64,000 nucleotides of DNA from DASUAS01 sp963720765 (GTDB taxonomy: Bacteria; Actinomycetota; Acidimicrobiia; IMCC26256; DASPTH01): assembly GCA_963720765.1 (NCBI GenBank), contig CAVRGS010000002.1, positions 496,001-560,000 of the forward strand, given 5' to 3'. The position numbers were made by a program, and so were the translations under genes. The notes below the pieces were generated by a model. It worked only from the letters and a program-made list of their open reading frames with translations. It did no database searches and was not told the origin of the DNA. Positions 24,298 to 31,405 of this stretch are shown here, in pieces. Each line of letters starts with the position of its first letter. The stretch's first letter is position 1.

Positions 24298-25125
24298 TCA
24301 GCCGGCGACGGTGGTGGTCGTCGGGGCCGGTGCGGTCGGAACCTTCGAGTAGGCGGCCCAGCCGGCGTTGAACGCCTCGATGTCGGTGGTCGGGCTCGTG
24401 ACCGCGGCGGCACAGTCGACCTCGGCGATGGCGCCTTCCTGCGTCGTCGCCAAGGCCACGGTCTTCACCCCACGGGGCTTGCCGGTGGGGCAGTTCGGCA
24501 CGTTGTAGGCGTCGATCGTGGCCAGTGCAGCCGACTTGGGCTTCTTCGCGAGCTCGGCGCGGTGCTTGGCGAGCCACGCCACCGCGAGCTTGGCCGCGTT
24601 GTCGTACTGCGGGGCGTCGCCCAGGCCCTGGCTCACGGCCAACGCGGGGATGCCACGGGATGCGGCGGCACGCGCGGCGCCAACGGTGCCGGAGAGATCG
24701 ACCACACCGCCGAGGTTCTGTCCGGCGTTGATGCCGGAGAGCACCACGTTGGGCTTCACGCCGAGCTGGTCGAGCGCGGCCGTGATGGTGTCGGCGGGGA
24801 AGCCGGTCACCGCGGTCGCCTCGTACCCACTGGCCGTCGTCGCCGCGGCAGTGGTCAGCGGGCCAGGAGTCGTGTTCCCGCCGCTGCCGCTCTTGTTGGT
24901 GTCGGGCGCGACGACCACGACCTTGGTGTTCTTCTGCGTGCGCAGCGCCTCGACCAGTGTGTCGATGCCCGGCGCTCCCACGCCGTCGTCGTTGGTGACG
25001 AGCACGGTGATGGTGGCGGGCTTCTTGGCCTTCGCCGCCGACGCCGGGGTGGCGACGGCGACCGTCCCTCCGGCGAGGGCGGCCACGACGACTGCGGCCA
25101 GAGAAGCTGATCGGATGCGGCGCAT
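24298..25125 (-). CDS. Secreted SurE-like 5'/3'-nucleotidase
   Basis: The protein has 275 residues from ATG 25125. It begins with a clear signal peptide (basic MRRIRSAS, hydrophobic core, cleavage around TPASAAKA near 27-30). The mature part has the SurE signatures: VTNDDGVGAPGI with the metal-binding Asp pair, APDTNKSGSGG and LSGINAGQNLG. SurE enzymes are usually cytoplasmic phosphatases, so an exported copy is unusual. It probably scavenges phosphate from nucleotides outside the cell (inference). A Pro/Thr-rich tail (PTAPAPTTTTVAG) suggests an envelope location. It converges on the LLM gene, 4 bases between stops. Confidence 0.85.
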   Translation of the reverse strand: MRRIRSASLAAVVVAALAGGTVAVATPASAAKAKKPATITVLVTNDDGVGAPGIDTLVEALRTQKNTKVVVVAPDTNKSGSGGNTTPGPLTTAAATTASGYEATAVTGFPADTITAALDQLGVKPNVVLSGINAGQNLGGVVDLSGTVGAARAAASRGIPALAVSQGLGDAPQYDNAAKLAVAWLAKHRAELAKKPKSAALATIDAYNVPNCPTGKPRGVKTVALATTQEGAIAEVDCAAAVTSPTTDIEAFNAGWAAYSKVPTAPAPTTTTVAG

Positions 25126-25163
25126 GCGGGTCCCCTTCGGAGCGAGCGAGAGAACCTACCCGG

Positions 25164-25457
25164 TCATCGCGCGTTCAGAGCCGCGGCCACCTCGCCGATC
25201 CGACCGAGGTCGGCGGCCAGGGCCGCGCGCCGGTCGCGGTGCACCTTCACGAACTGGTCGATGCGGCGGTCCATCACCGGTCCGAGCTTCACCACCGCGT
25301 GCTCGATCGCGGCCTCGACCGTGCGCAGTACGCAGAGCGCATGCGCACGGCCGTGACCGCGTGGGCACCTGAATGACGAGCGATCAGACGCCGAGGCGAC
25401 TGGCGAGCGTCTCGTAGCGAGCGGGCTCGAGCACCGACTGCGCGAGGCCCATCGCAC
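25164..25457 (-). CDS. Doubtful short gene or gene remnant
   Basis: Only the last 50 or so codons look like protein: VEAAIEHAVVKLGPVMDRR, then QFVKVHRDRRAALAADLG and a helical end. The upstream part is Arg/Ser-rich, overlaps the 3' end of the hemerythrin-like gene by 74 bases, and no good start exists close to the plausible region. It may be the remnant of a helical protein or a small gene starting at an internal GTG. I do not recognise it. Confidence 0.25.
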   Translation of the reverse strand: MRWASRSRCSSPLATRRSPVASASDRSSFRCPRGHGRAHALCVLRTVEAAIEHAVVKLGPVMDRRIDQFVKVHRDRRAALAADLGRIGEVAAALNAR

Positions 25458-26100
25458 CTGCGAACACGTCGGGCGGGGCGCCGGCCTGCATGCCGCCGAA
25501 GAGCTCGGCCTGGTCCTCGATGTTCATCGCGGGCACCATGATCGACAGCGACTGGCCCATCATCTCGGGCGAGATGCTGGCCACGATCGCGTTGTCGAGC
25601 GCACGCAGCTCCTCGGGCGAGACGTGTTCCGACAGCATCACCATGACCTCGAACTCCTCGAACTCCTGGTGCTCGAGGTACGCGGCGGTGAACGACGCCA
25701 GGCCGAGGTAGAGGCGGTGGGTCAGCAGGCGGCGCTGCTCGGGGCAGGACTCTGCGGCCCGGTCGGCCAGCAGTTCCAGCTGCGCCATCTGCCCCTCGAG
25801 GCGGGCGTGGGTCTCGGCGATCTCCTCGGCGTACACCGGTGTGAACTCTTCGATCACCGGCTGCACGAAGGTCTCCTCGTGGTCGGCATGGGCGACGAGG
25901 AGGCCGACCAGGTTCGTCCAGCGCGTCGCCACGCCCGAGACGGCCCGATCGTCGCCGGGGTCGATGCGCCCGGCGTCGAGGGTCACGCCGAAGAGCTCGT
26001 TGCGGATGCCCTTGTGGATGTCGCGGTAGATGTCGACGACCACCGCTTCGAGGGCGGCGGTCTCGGCGAAGAGCGGGGTGGTCGGTGCGATTGCGGTCAT
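25384..26100 (-). CDS. Hemerythrin HHE-like cation-binding protein
   Basis: The protein has 238 residues from ATG 26100 with a strong GGAGGGG ribosome site. A helical bundle carries the di-iron ligand pattern: DIYRDIHKGIRNELF near 23-37, VAHADHEETFVQP near 69-81, an EETHARLE helix, and YLEHQEFEEFEVM near 142-154. Hemerythrin-like proteins bind oxygen, nitric oxide or iron. It is divergent from an operon of flavin split-barrel proteins and a GAF regulator, so it may take part in the same redox or oxygen response (inference). CCCCT/AGGGG at 26104-26115 overlaps its ribosome site. Confidence 0.75.
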   Translation of the reverse strand: MTAIAPTTPLFAETAALEAVVVDIYRDIHKGIRNELFGVTLDAGRIDPGDDRAVSGVATRWTNLVGLLVAHADHEETFVQPVIEEFTPVYAEEIAETHARLEGQMAQLELLADRAAESCPEQRRLLTHRLYLGLASFTAAYLEHQEFEEFEVMVMLSEHVSPEELRALDNAIVASISPEMMGQSLSIMVPAMNIEDQAELFGGMQAGAPPDVFAGAMGLAQSVLEPARYETLASRLGV

Positions 26101-26226
26101 GATCCCCTCCAGGGGTTCCGGGGCGCCGGGGGCGCTGCCGGGTCGGTGTGCTTCGTGAGACCATCTTCTGGCAACGCAACCGCGCCGGCTCCCAAAAGGC
26201 GCGTGAGTGAACGCTAAGAATTCGCT

Positions 26227-26239
26227 ACTTCAGGGAAGT
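26227..26239. promoter_or_regulatory. Dyad ACTTCAGGGAAGT upstream of the PPOX-GAF operon
   Basis: This perfect 5+3+5 inverted repeat ends 21 bases before the first start codon of the four-gene operon, in the region shared with the divergent hemerythrin-like gene. It is a candidate site for the GAF/winged-helix regulator encoded in the operon. Confidence 0.35.
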
Positions 26240-26259
26240 CCCGCCGAGAGAGGCTGCGC

Positions 26260-26727
26260 GTGATCGGTTCGGAACTTGTGGAATTGCTCGAGTCGCCGTG
26301 CTCACTGATCGTGGGCACGGTCGGTCCCGACGGCACACCCGATGCGAGCCGCGCGTGGGGCCTCGAGGTGCTCGACGACCGGCGACTGCGTGTGCTGCTG
26401 TCCACCCAGGCACCGGTGACGCGTCGCAACGTCGAACGGGGGGGCGCGATCGCGCTCACGGCGACCCACTTCTCGACGTTCGAGTCCGTGCAGCTCAAGG
26501 GACGAGCGACGCAGGTCGAGGAGGCCACGCCGGCCGACCGGATCCGCTTCGAGCGCTACTCCGCGGGGGCGACGCGGGCGATCGCGGAGTCGGACGGAAC
26601 CCCCGAGGCGCTCGTCGGTCGCTTCATGACCGCCGACGTGTACGTGTGCCGCGTGACGGTCGACTCGGTGTACGACCAGACCCCGGGTCGCTCGGCCGGC
26701 ACGCAACTCGCGCCGGAGCCGACGTGA
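26260..26727 (+). CDS. Pyridoxamine 5'-phosphate oxidase-like split-barrel protein (first copy)
   Basis: The protein has 155 residues from GTG 26260 with AGAGAGG upstream. It is a small FMN/F420/heme-binding split barrel: SLIVGTVGPDGTPDASRAW near 15-33, VLLSTQAPVTRRNVERGG (the usual strand and phosphate-binding Arg region), ALTATHFSTFESVQLKG and EALVGRFMTADVYVCRV. It is the first gene of a run of four, each overlapping the next by the four bases GTGA. The substrate is unknown; such proteins reduce small molecules or bind flavin or heme as sensors. Confidence 0.8.
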   Translation: MIGSELVELLESPCSLIVGTVGPDGTPDASRAWGLEVLDDRRLRVLLSTQAPVTRRNVERGGAIALTATHFSTFESVQLKGRATQVEEATPADRIRFERYSAGATRAIAESDGTPEALVGRFMTADVYVCRVTVDSVYDQTPGRSAGTQLAPEPT

Positions 26728-27161
26728 GCGCGCACGAACCGCCCCGCCTCGCGCTCGCGGAGATCGCGGCGTGTTTCGAGGGCGTGATCCCCGCGGAGAT
26801 CGCGACCGCCTCGGCCGACGGCGTCCCGAACGTCACGCACCTCTCGCGGGTGCACATGATCGACGACGAGCGCGTCGCGCTCTCCAACCAGTTCTTCTCG
26901 AAGACGACCAAGAACCTCGCCGAGAACCCGCGCGCCTGCGTCGTCGTGGTCGACCCGACCACCTACTCGTCGTACCGCATGATGCTGGTCTACGAACGCA
27001 CGGAGCGGCGCGGCCCGGTGTTCGAACGGCTTCGACGCGACGTCGACGCCATCGCCGCGCTCACCGGGATGGCCGGGATCTTCAAGTTGCGCAGCGCCGA
27101 CATCTACCGGGTGGTCGAGCTGGAACCGGTGCTCGCCGCGGTGGATCTGGCGGACGTGTGA
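26724..27161 (+). CDS. Pyridoxamine 5'-phosphate oxidase-like split-barrel protein (second copy)
   Basis: The protein has 145 residues from GTG 26724, which overlaps the stop of the first copy. The split-barrel landmarks are FEGVIPAEIATASADGVPN, HLSRVHMIDDERVALSNQF and KTTKNLAENPRACVVVVDP. It is closest in layout to split-barrel domains that accompany GAF sensors. The two copies share little sequence, so this is not a recent duplication. Its GTGA overlap with the GAF gene suggests that the three products are made in fixed ratio and may form a complex (inference). Confidence 0.8.
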   Translation: MSAHEPPRLALAEIAACFEGVIPAEIATASADGVPNVTHLSRVHMIDDERVALSNQFFSKTTKNLAENPRACVVVVDPTTYSSYRMMLVYERTERRGPVFERLRRDVDAIAALTGMAGIFKLRSADIYRVVELEPVLAAVDLADV

Positions 27162-28114
27162 CCGGCGAGCTCAGTCCCGGCGGCGATGCCGTCCGCCGGT
27201 TGGCTCGGCTGAGCGAACGGCTGGCCCGGAGCCCCGACCTCGACACGCTGGTGGGCGCCACGCTCGCCGGCCTGGCCGATCTCTTCGGCTACGAGCACTC
27301 GCTGTTGCTCCTCCTCGACGAGCGTGGTGAGCAGCTCTTCACCATCGCGAGCCACGGATACCCGAGCGAGGGCGTCGGCTCCGAGGTGCGCGTCGGCGAC
27401 GGCATCATCGGGATGGTGGCCGATCGCGCCGAACCGATGCGGGTCGGCAACCTGGGACGGATGCTCGCGTACGCGCGCACTGTCCGCAGGACCTACGAGC
27501 AGAGCGGAGGCGAGGCGCCCGGTCTCGAGATCCCTCTCCCCGGACTCCTGAACGCCGAGAGCCAGGTGGCGGTCCCCGCCTTGGTGCTGGGCCAGCTCGT
27601 GGGCGTCGTGGTGATCGAGAGCGACAAGCCCGGACGGTTCGGCCCCGACGACGAAGCGCTCCTCACCGTGGTCGCCACGATGGTCGCGGCGGCGATCGAG
27701 ATCGATTGGGCGCACGAGCGCGCCGCGGGCGATGCGCCCGGCGATGCGCCCACCCGTCCTGTGACGACCCGCCCCGGTCCGGCGACGACGCGGGTGCGCT
27801 TCTTCGCAGTCGACGGCAGCACCTTCCTCGACGGTGACTACCTGATCAAGGGCGTCGCCGGTCGCGTGCTGTGGGTGCTGCTCGGCCACCACGCACGTGA
27901 AGGTCGCATCGACTTCACCAACAAGGAGGTGCGTCTCGACCCGTCGCTGGAGCTGCCCGAGTTTCGCGACAACCTCGAGAGCCGGCTCATCCTGCTCAAG
28001 CGTCGGCTCGACGAGCGCGACGCACCGATCCGCATCGAGAAGACCGGGCGCGGGCGCTTCCGACTGCTCGTCGACGGTGACCTGCGCCTGGAGGAGGTGG
28101 AAGCCGACCGGTGA
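27158..28114 (+). CDS. GAF domain regulator with C-terminal winged-helix-like domain
   Basis: The protein has 318 residues from GTG 27158 (GTGA overlap). Residues of about 20-180 form a GAF sensor: LDTLVGATLAGLADLFGY, LLLLLDERGEQLFTIASHG, VGDGIIGMVADRAEPMRV and VAVPALVLGQLVGVVVIES. A Pro/Thr-rich linker (about 185-210) leads to a domain of about 100 residues that looks like an OmpR-type winged helix: LWVLLGHHAREGRIDF, a recognition-helix-like RDNLESRLILLKRRLDE and the wing IEKTGRGRFRLLVDG. I infer a one-component sensor and DNA-binding protein for this operon. The ligand is unknown; flavin or heme partners from the split-barrel genes are candidates. Confidence 0.75.
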   Translation: MTGELSPGGDAVRRLARLSERLARSPDLDTLVGATLAGLADLFGYEHSLLLLLDERGEQLFTIASHGYPSEGVGSEVRVGDGIIGMVADRAEPMRVGNLGRMLAYARTVRRTYEQSGGEAPGLEIPLPGLLNAESQVAVPALVLGQLVGVVVIESDKPGRFGPDDEALLTVVATMVAAAIEIDWAHERAAGDAPGDAPTRPVTTRPGPATTRVRFFAVDGSTFLDGDYLIKGVAGRVLWVLLGHHAREGRIDFTNKEVRLDPSLELPEFRDNLESRLILLKRRLDERDAPIRIEKTGRGRFRLLVDGDLRLEEVEADR

Positions 28115-28986
28115 GCACGTTCGTGCACGACCGTGCAACCGATCGCGAGCTGCGACTCGCTGACGGCCGCCGCATGCAGTGGTCGGAATTCGGTGCACCT
28201 GACGGCGCCCCCGTCCTCAGCTGTCACGGTGGTCTGTTGTGCCGGTTCGACGTCGAGCCGTGCGCGGCCGCGTTCGCTGCGGCCCGGTTGCGCGTCATCT
28301 CGCCTGACCGACCGGGCGTGGGGGGATCCGACCGGGCGCCGGGCCACGTCACCGTCGACTGGGTCGACGACGCGCGGCAGCTGCTCGACTCGATCGGTCT
28401 CGATCGGGTTGCGGTCACGGGCTGGTCACTCGGGGGGCAGTACGCGGCGGCGGTGGCGGCCCGCCTCGGCGACCGAGTGACCGGGCTCGCGATCGTCGCG
28501 GGATGTCCGCCACTCGACGATCGTGACCGGTTCGGGGAGCTCAACGCGATGGACCGCAGGCTGGCCCGTCTGTCGCAGAAGTCGGCGCCGGTCGCACGCG
28601 CCGCGTTCATGGTGACCGCTCGGCTCGGCCGTCGGTCACCGTTGCGGCTCGCGCGCTTCGAAGCGAAGCACTCACCTGCGAGCGACGCCGCGGTCATCGA
28701 GGCTCACGGCGAGTGGCTCGGTGTCGCGATGGGGGAGGGCGCACGCGACGGCGCGGGCATGGTCGACGAGTACCGGGCCTTCGTGGGTCCGTGGGGCTTC
28801 ACCCTCGACGAGATCGCGGTGCCGACGCGCGTGCATCAGGGCACCGCCGACACGTTGGTCCCGCCGAAGTGGGCCGATGAGATCGTCGCCGCGATACCGG
28901 GCGCAACGCTCGCGACCTACGACGGCGAAGGCCACATGATCGGTCTCTCCCGCCGCGCCCAGATCACCACCGCGCTCATTCACTGA
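28111..28986 (+). CDS. Alpha/beta hydrolase
   Basis: The protein has 291 residues from GTG 28111 (GTGA overlap with the GAF gene). It has the alpha/beta-hydrolase fold with nucleophile elbow TGWSLGG near 108-114, a SCHGG oxyanion turn near 35-39, the Asp in QGTADTLVPP and the catalytic His in GEGHMIGL near the end. The short lid contains basic residues. It is the last gene of the four-gene operon and converges on the formylglycine enzyme gene with a 7-base overlap. The substrate is not apparent. Confidence 0.85.
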   Translation: MSTFVHDRATDRELRLADGRRMQWSEFGAPDGAPVLSCHGGLLCRFDVEPCAAAFAAARLRVISPDRPGVGGSDRAPGHVTVDWVDDARQLLDSIGLDRVAVTGWSLGGQYAAAVAARLGDRVTGLAIVAGCPPLDDRDRFGELNAMDRRLARLSQKSAPVARAAFMVTARLGRRSPLRLARFEAKHSPASDAAVIEAHGEWLGVAMGEGARDGAGMVDEYRAFVGPWGFTLDEIAVPTRVHQGTADTLVPPKWADEIVAAIPGATLATYDGEGHMIGLSRRAQITTALIH

Positions 28987-29990
28987 CGCCCGTCACCAGC
29001 CGGGACCTCTGCCGGTCTGGCGACGCCGGAGTCCAGGGGCGGGAGGTCGGCGGCGACGCGGAAGCCGGCGTTGCCCGTCGAGCTCGTGGGTTCGCTCCCG
29101 AAGCGGGCCGAGACGCGGTAGCGGCGGCAGTACGAGAGGTGGCACAGATAGGAACCGCCGCGTTGCACCTTGTGGTCGCCCTGCCGCGGCCCGGACGGGT
29201 TGCGAGGCTCGTGACCGGCGTACGCGTCGAGACCGAACCAATCCGCGCACCACTCCCACACGTTCCCGGTGACGTTGTGCAGACCGAAGTCGTTGGGTGG
29301 GAACGCGTCGACCGGTGCCGTGCCGAGGAAGCCGTCGGCGGCGGTGTTGTCGCCGGGAAAGGATCCCTGGAACACGTTCATGCGGTGCTCGCCGCCGGGC
29401 TCGAGATCGTCGCCCCACGGGAACGCGGTGCCGACCCGACCGCCGCGTGCGGCACACTCCCACTCGGCCTCGGTGGGCAAGCGCGTCGCGGTCCACCGGC
29501 AGTACGCGGTCGCGTCGTGCCACGACACCTGCACGACGGGATGATCGCCGAGCTCCTCGACGGTCGACTGCGGACCTTCCGGATGGCGCCAATCGGCGCC
29601 GAACACCTGGCGCCACCACTCCGCGCCGACCACCGCGCGGGTGTCGGGAAATCCCTCGGGCAGGAGCCCACCGAACACGAACGACCATCCGAACCGCTCG
29701 GCATCGGTCACCCATCCGGTGGCGTCGACGAACGTCGCGAACGCGTCGTTGGTGACCGCGTACCGGTCGATGCGGAACGCGTCGAGCGCGACCTCGTGCA
29801 CCGGGCCCTCGCCGTCACCGGGATAGGCCCAGACCGAGTCGTCGCCCATGTGGAAGGTCCCGCCGGCGATGTCGACGAGGGTGTCGGGATGCACACCCGC
29901 GCCGGCGGGTACCGCGGCGACGGGCAGCCCCGCCGCCGCTCGCGCGTCTTCGTGGTGTCCGCCGCCGGGGGCGCAGCACGTGCCACTCAT
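28980..29990 (-). CDS. Formylglycine-generating enzyme (sulfatase maturation) family protein
   Basis: The protein has 336 residues from ATG 29990, with MSGTCCAPGGG at the N-terminus. The FGE-sulfatase fold (PF03781) is clear: GTFHMGDDS, VTNDAFATFVDATG, TRLPTEAEWECAARGG, NVTGNVWEWCADWFG and GNAGFRVA. Unlike many paralogues, it keeps the active-site cysteine pair Cys283 and Cys288 in YLCHLSYC, five apart as in true copper-dependent FGEs. It should therefore convert a Cys in a CxPxR motif of a sulfatase to formylglycine. No sulfatase lies in this window. It is divergent from the next membrane protein. Confidence 0.92.
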   Translation of the reverse strand: MSGTCCAPGGGHHEDARAAAGLPVAAVPAGAGVHPDTLVDIAGGTFHMGDDSVWAYPGDGEGPVHEVALDAFRIDRYAVTNDAFATFVDATGWVTDAERFGWSFVFGGLLPEGFPDTRAVVGAEWWRQVFGADWRHPEGPQSTVEELGDHPVVQVSWHDATAYCRWTATRLPTEAEWECAARGGRVGTAFPWGDDLEPGGEHRMNVFQGSFPGDNTAADGFLGTAPVDAFPPNDFGLHNVTGNVWEWCADWFGLDAYAGHEPRNPSGPRQGDHKVQRGGSYLCHLSYCRRYRVSARFGSEPTSSTGNAGFRVAADLPPLDSGVARPAEVPAGDGRQ

Positions 29991-30015
29991 GCACCGAGCG
30001 TAACGGCGCCCTCCG

Positions 30016-30021
30016 TATGAT
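30016..30021 (+). promoter_or_regulatory. -10 element TATGAT
   Basis: TATGAT is near consensus and lies 9 bases before ATG 30031, so the message has a very short leader or none. No convincing -35 is visible. Confidence 0.5.
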
Positions 30022-30030
30022 CTCGGAGCC

Positions 30031-30705
30031 ATGCCCGAATCCGTGCACGTCCACGCACCCCACGAGCTCGCCGAGGTCGCGTCGGCCGCCAGCGCGCGCG
30101 AACGCTGGCTGGAGATCGCAGCCGCGCTCATGCTGTCGCTCGCGACGCTCGGGATCGCCTGGAGCGGCTACCAGGCCGCGAAGTGGAGCGGTCTGCAGGC
30201 TCGCCGGTACACGCAGGCGAGCGCGGCGCGGAGCCTCGCCAACCGCGCGGCCACGCTCGCCGACCAGTACCGCACCCAGGACCTCTTGAACTTCAATCGT
30301 TGGCTCGAAGCGCACGAGGTCGGCGACACCAAGGTCGCCGACCTCTACGAGCGGCGGTTCCGTGACGAGTTCCGTCCCGCCTTCGAGAGCTGGCTCGCCT
30401 CGGATCCTCTCGACGACCAACACGCGATCGCGAGCCCCCTGACGGAGAAGACCTACGTGCTCGCCGACGCCGACAAGGCCGCGCGACTCGAACGGGTCGG
30501 CTCGGTGCGCTTCGAACAGGGCAAGGCGGCCACCGAGAACGCCGACGACTACGTGTTCGTCACGGTGTTCTTCGCCATCGTGCTGTTCTTCGCTGGCATC
30601 TCGCTCCGGTTCGCGTGGTTCCCGATGCGGATCCTGATCCTCTCCATCGGCACGGCGATCCTCGTCTGGGGCGGAGTGCGCCTGCTCAGCCTGCCGTCGC
30701 TCTGA
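30031..30705 (+). CDS. Conserved membrane protein with one N-terminal and two C-terminal helices
   Basis: The protein has 224 residues from ATG 30031. Helix 1 is near 29-46 (AAALMLSLATLGIAW); a helical loop of about 120 residues, rich in Arg, Gln and aromatic residues (WSGLQARRYTQASAAR, ADQYRTQDLLNFNRWLEA), is followed by two close helices at about 172-190 and 196-218. This arrangement recurs in uncharacterised actinobacterial membrane proteins; I know no function. The loop resembles coiled-coil/DUF4337-type proteins. It is convergent with the GAP-family gene, one base between stops. Confidence 0.65.
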   Translation: MPESVHVHAPHELAEVASAASARERWLEIAAALMLSLATLGIAWSGYQAAKWSGLQARRYTQASAARSLANRAATLADQYRTQDLLNFNRWLEAHEVGDTKVADLYERRFRDEFRPAFESWLASDPLDDQHAIASPLTEKTYVLADADKAARLERVGSVRFEQGKAATENADDYVFVTVFFAIVLFFAGISLRFAWFPMRILILSIGTAILVWGGVRLLSLPSL

Positions 30706-30706
30706 C

Positions 30707-31387
30707 TCAGCCCGTCAGCCCGAAGAGGGAGTCGACGACCACCACGATGCCGAGGATGGTCAACGGGTAGCACGTGAGCGACCGCTTGTGTGCCGACATC
30801 CAGTGCTCGACGTCGAGCATCCAGCGCTCTGCGCGCGTGCCGAACACGATCGCGAGCACCACCGGGATCGTGACGAGTGTGGTGGCGATCACCACGTACA
30901 GGGCGGTGAGGCCAGTGGCCTCGAAGGTGCTGAGGTCACCGCCCGCGATCGTCGCGGTGACCAGCAACGTGAGCCCCAGCCGCTTCGGGCCGAGCGCGAG
31001 CACGGCACCGGCGCCGAAGACCGCGACGAGGGTCAGGTGCGAGAGGCGGTCCAGCACGGCCTTCGAACGTGAGTCCGGTTTCGCGGGTGCTTCGGATGGA
31101 CGGCTCCACACGATCGCGCCGGCGACGAGCAACGCGACGCCGAGCGCGAGCTCGAGCACGGCGCGAACGGTCGCGTGCGTTTGGTGCCCGACTGGGAGCG
31201 TGGCGCTTCCGACCGCGTATGCGAGCGCGCACAAGAGCGCCTGCCCGAGCACCACGCCCAGTGCGAACGAGAGCGCGTTCCAGCGGCCGCCGCGGCTGCC
31301 GAGCACGACCAACGTCGCGCCCAGGGCCACCGGGCTCGCGCCGGCGACGAACGCGTAGAGGAGGACCTGGAGGGGAACCGAATTCAC
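30707..31387 (-). CDS. GAP/Sap family membrane protein
   Basis: The protein has 226 residues from GTG 31387 with about six membrane helices. The first helices carry the small-residue pattern VAGASPVALGATLVVLGS, and the mid-protein loop is basic (KPDSRSKAVLDRL). This fits the GAP family (PF11139, sulfolipid-1-addressing/peptidoglycolipid-addressing proteins), which helps move surface lipids in mycobacteria and resembles LysE-type exporters. It lies 18 bases downstream of the large LPG-synthase-like gene in the same direction, so a shared role in lipid export is possible (inference). Confidence 0.75.
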   Translation of the reverse strand: MNSVPLQVLLYAFVAGASPVALGATLVVLGSRGGRWNALSFALGVVLGQALLCALAYAVGSATLPVGHQTHATVRAVLELALGVALLVAGAIVWSRPSEAPAKPDSRSKAVLDRLSHLTLVAVFGAGAVLALGPKRLGLTLLVTATIAGGDLSTFEATGLTALYVVIATTLVTIPVVLAIVFGTRAERWMLDVEHWMSAHKRSLTCYPLTILGIVVVVDSLFGLTG

Positions 31388-31405
31388 GGGCGCGTGCGCC
31401 CGCGG

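Noticed and set aside
24288..24302. GCTGA/TCAGC dyad between LLM and SurE genes
   Set aside because: It is formed by the two convergent stop codons and flanking bases; no further terminator features.
26104..26115. CCCCTCCAGGGG as a translation-blocking hairpin for the hemerythrin-like gene
   Set aside because: Only 4-5 base pairs with a very small loop; possible but too weak to list separately.
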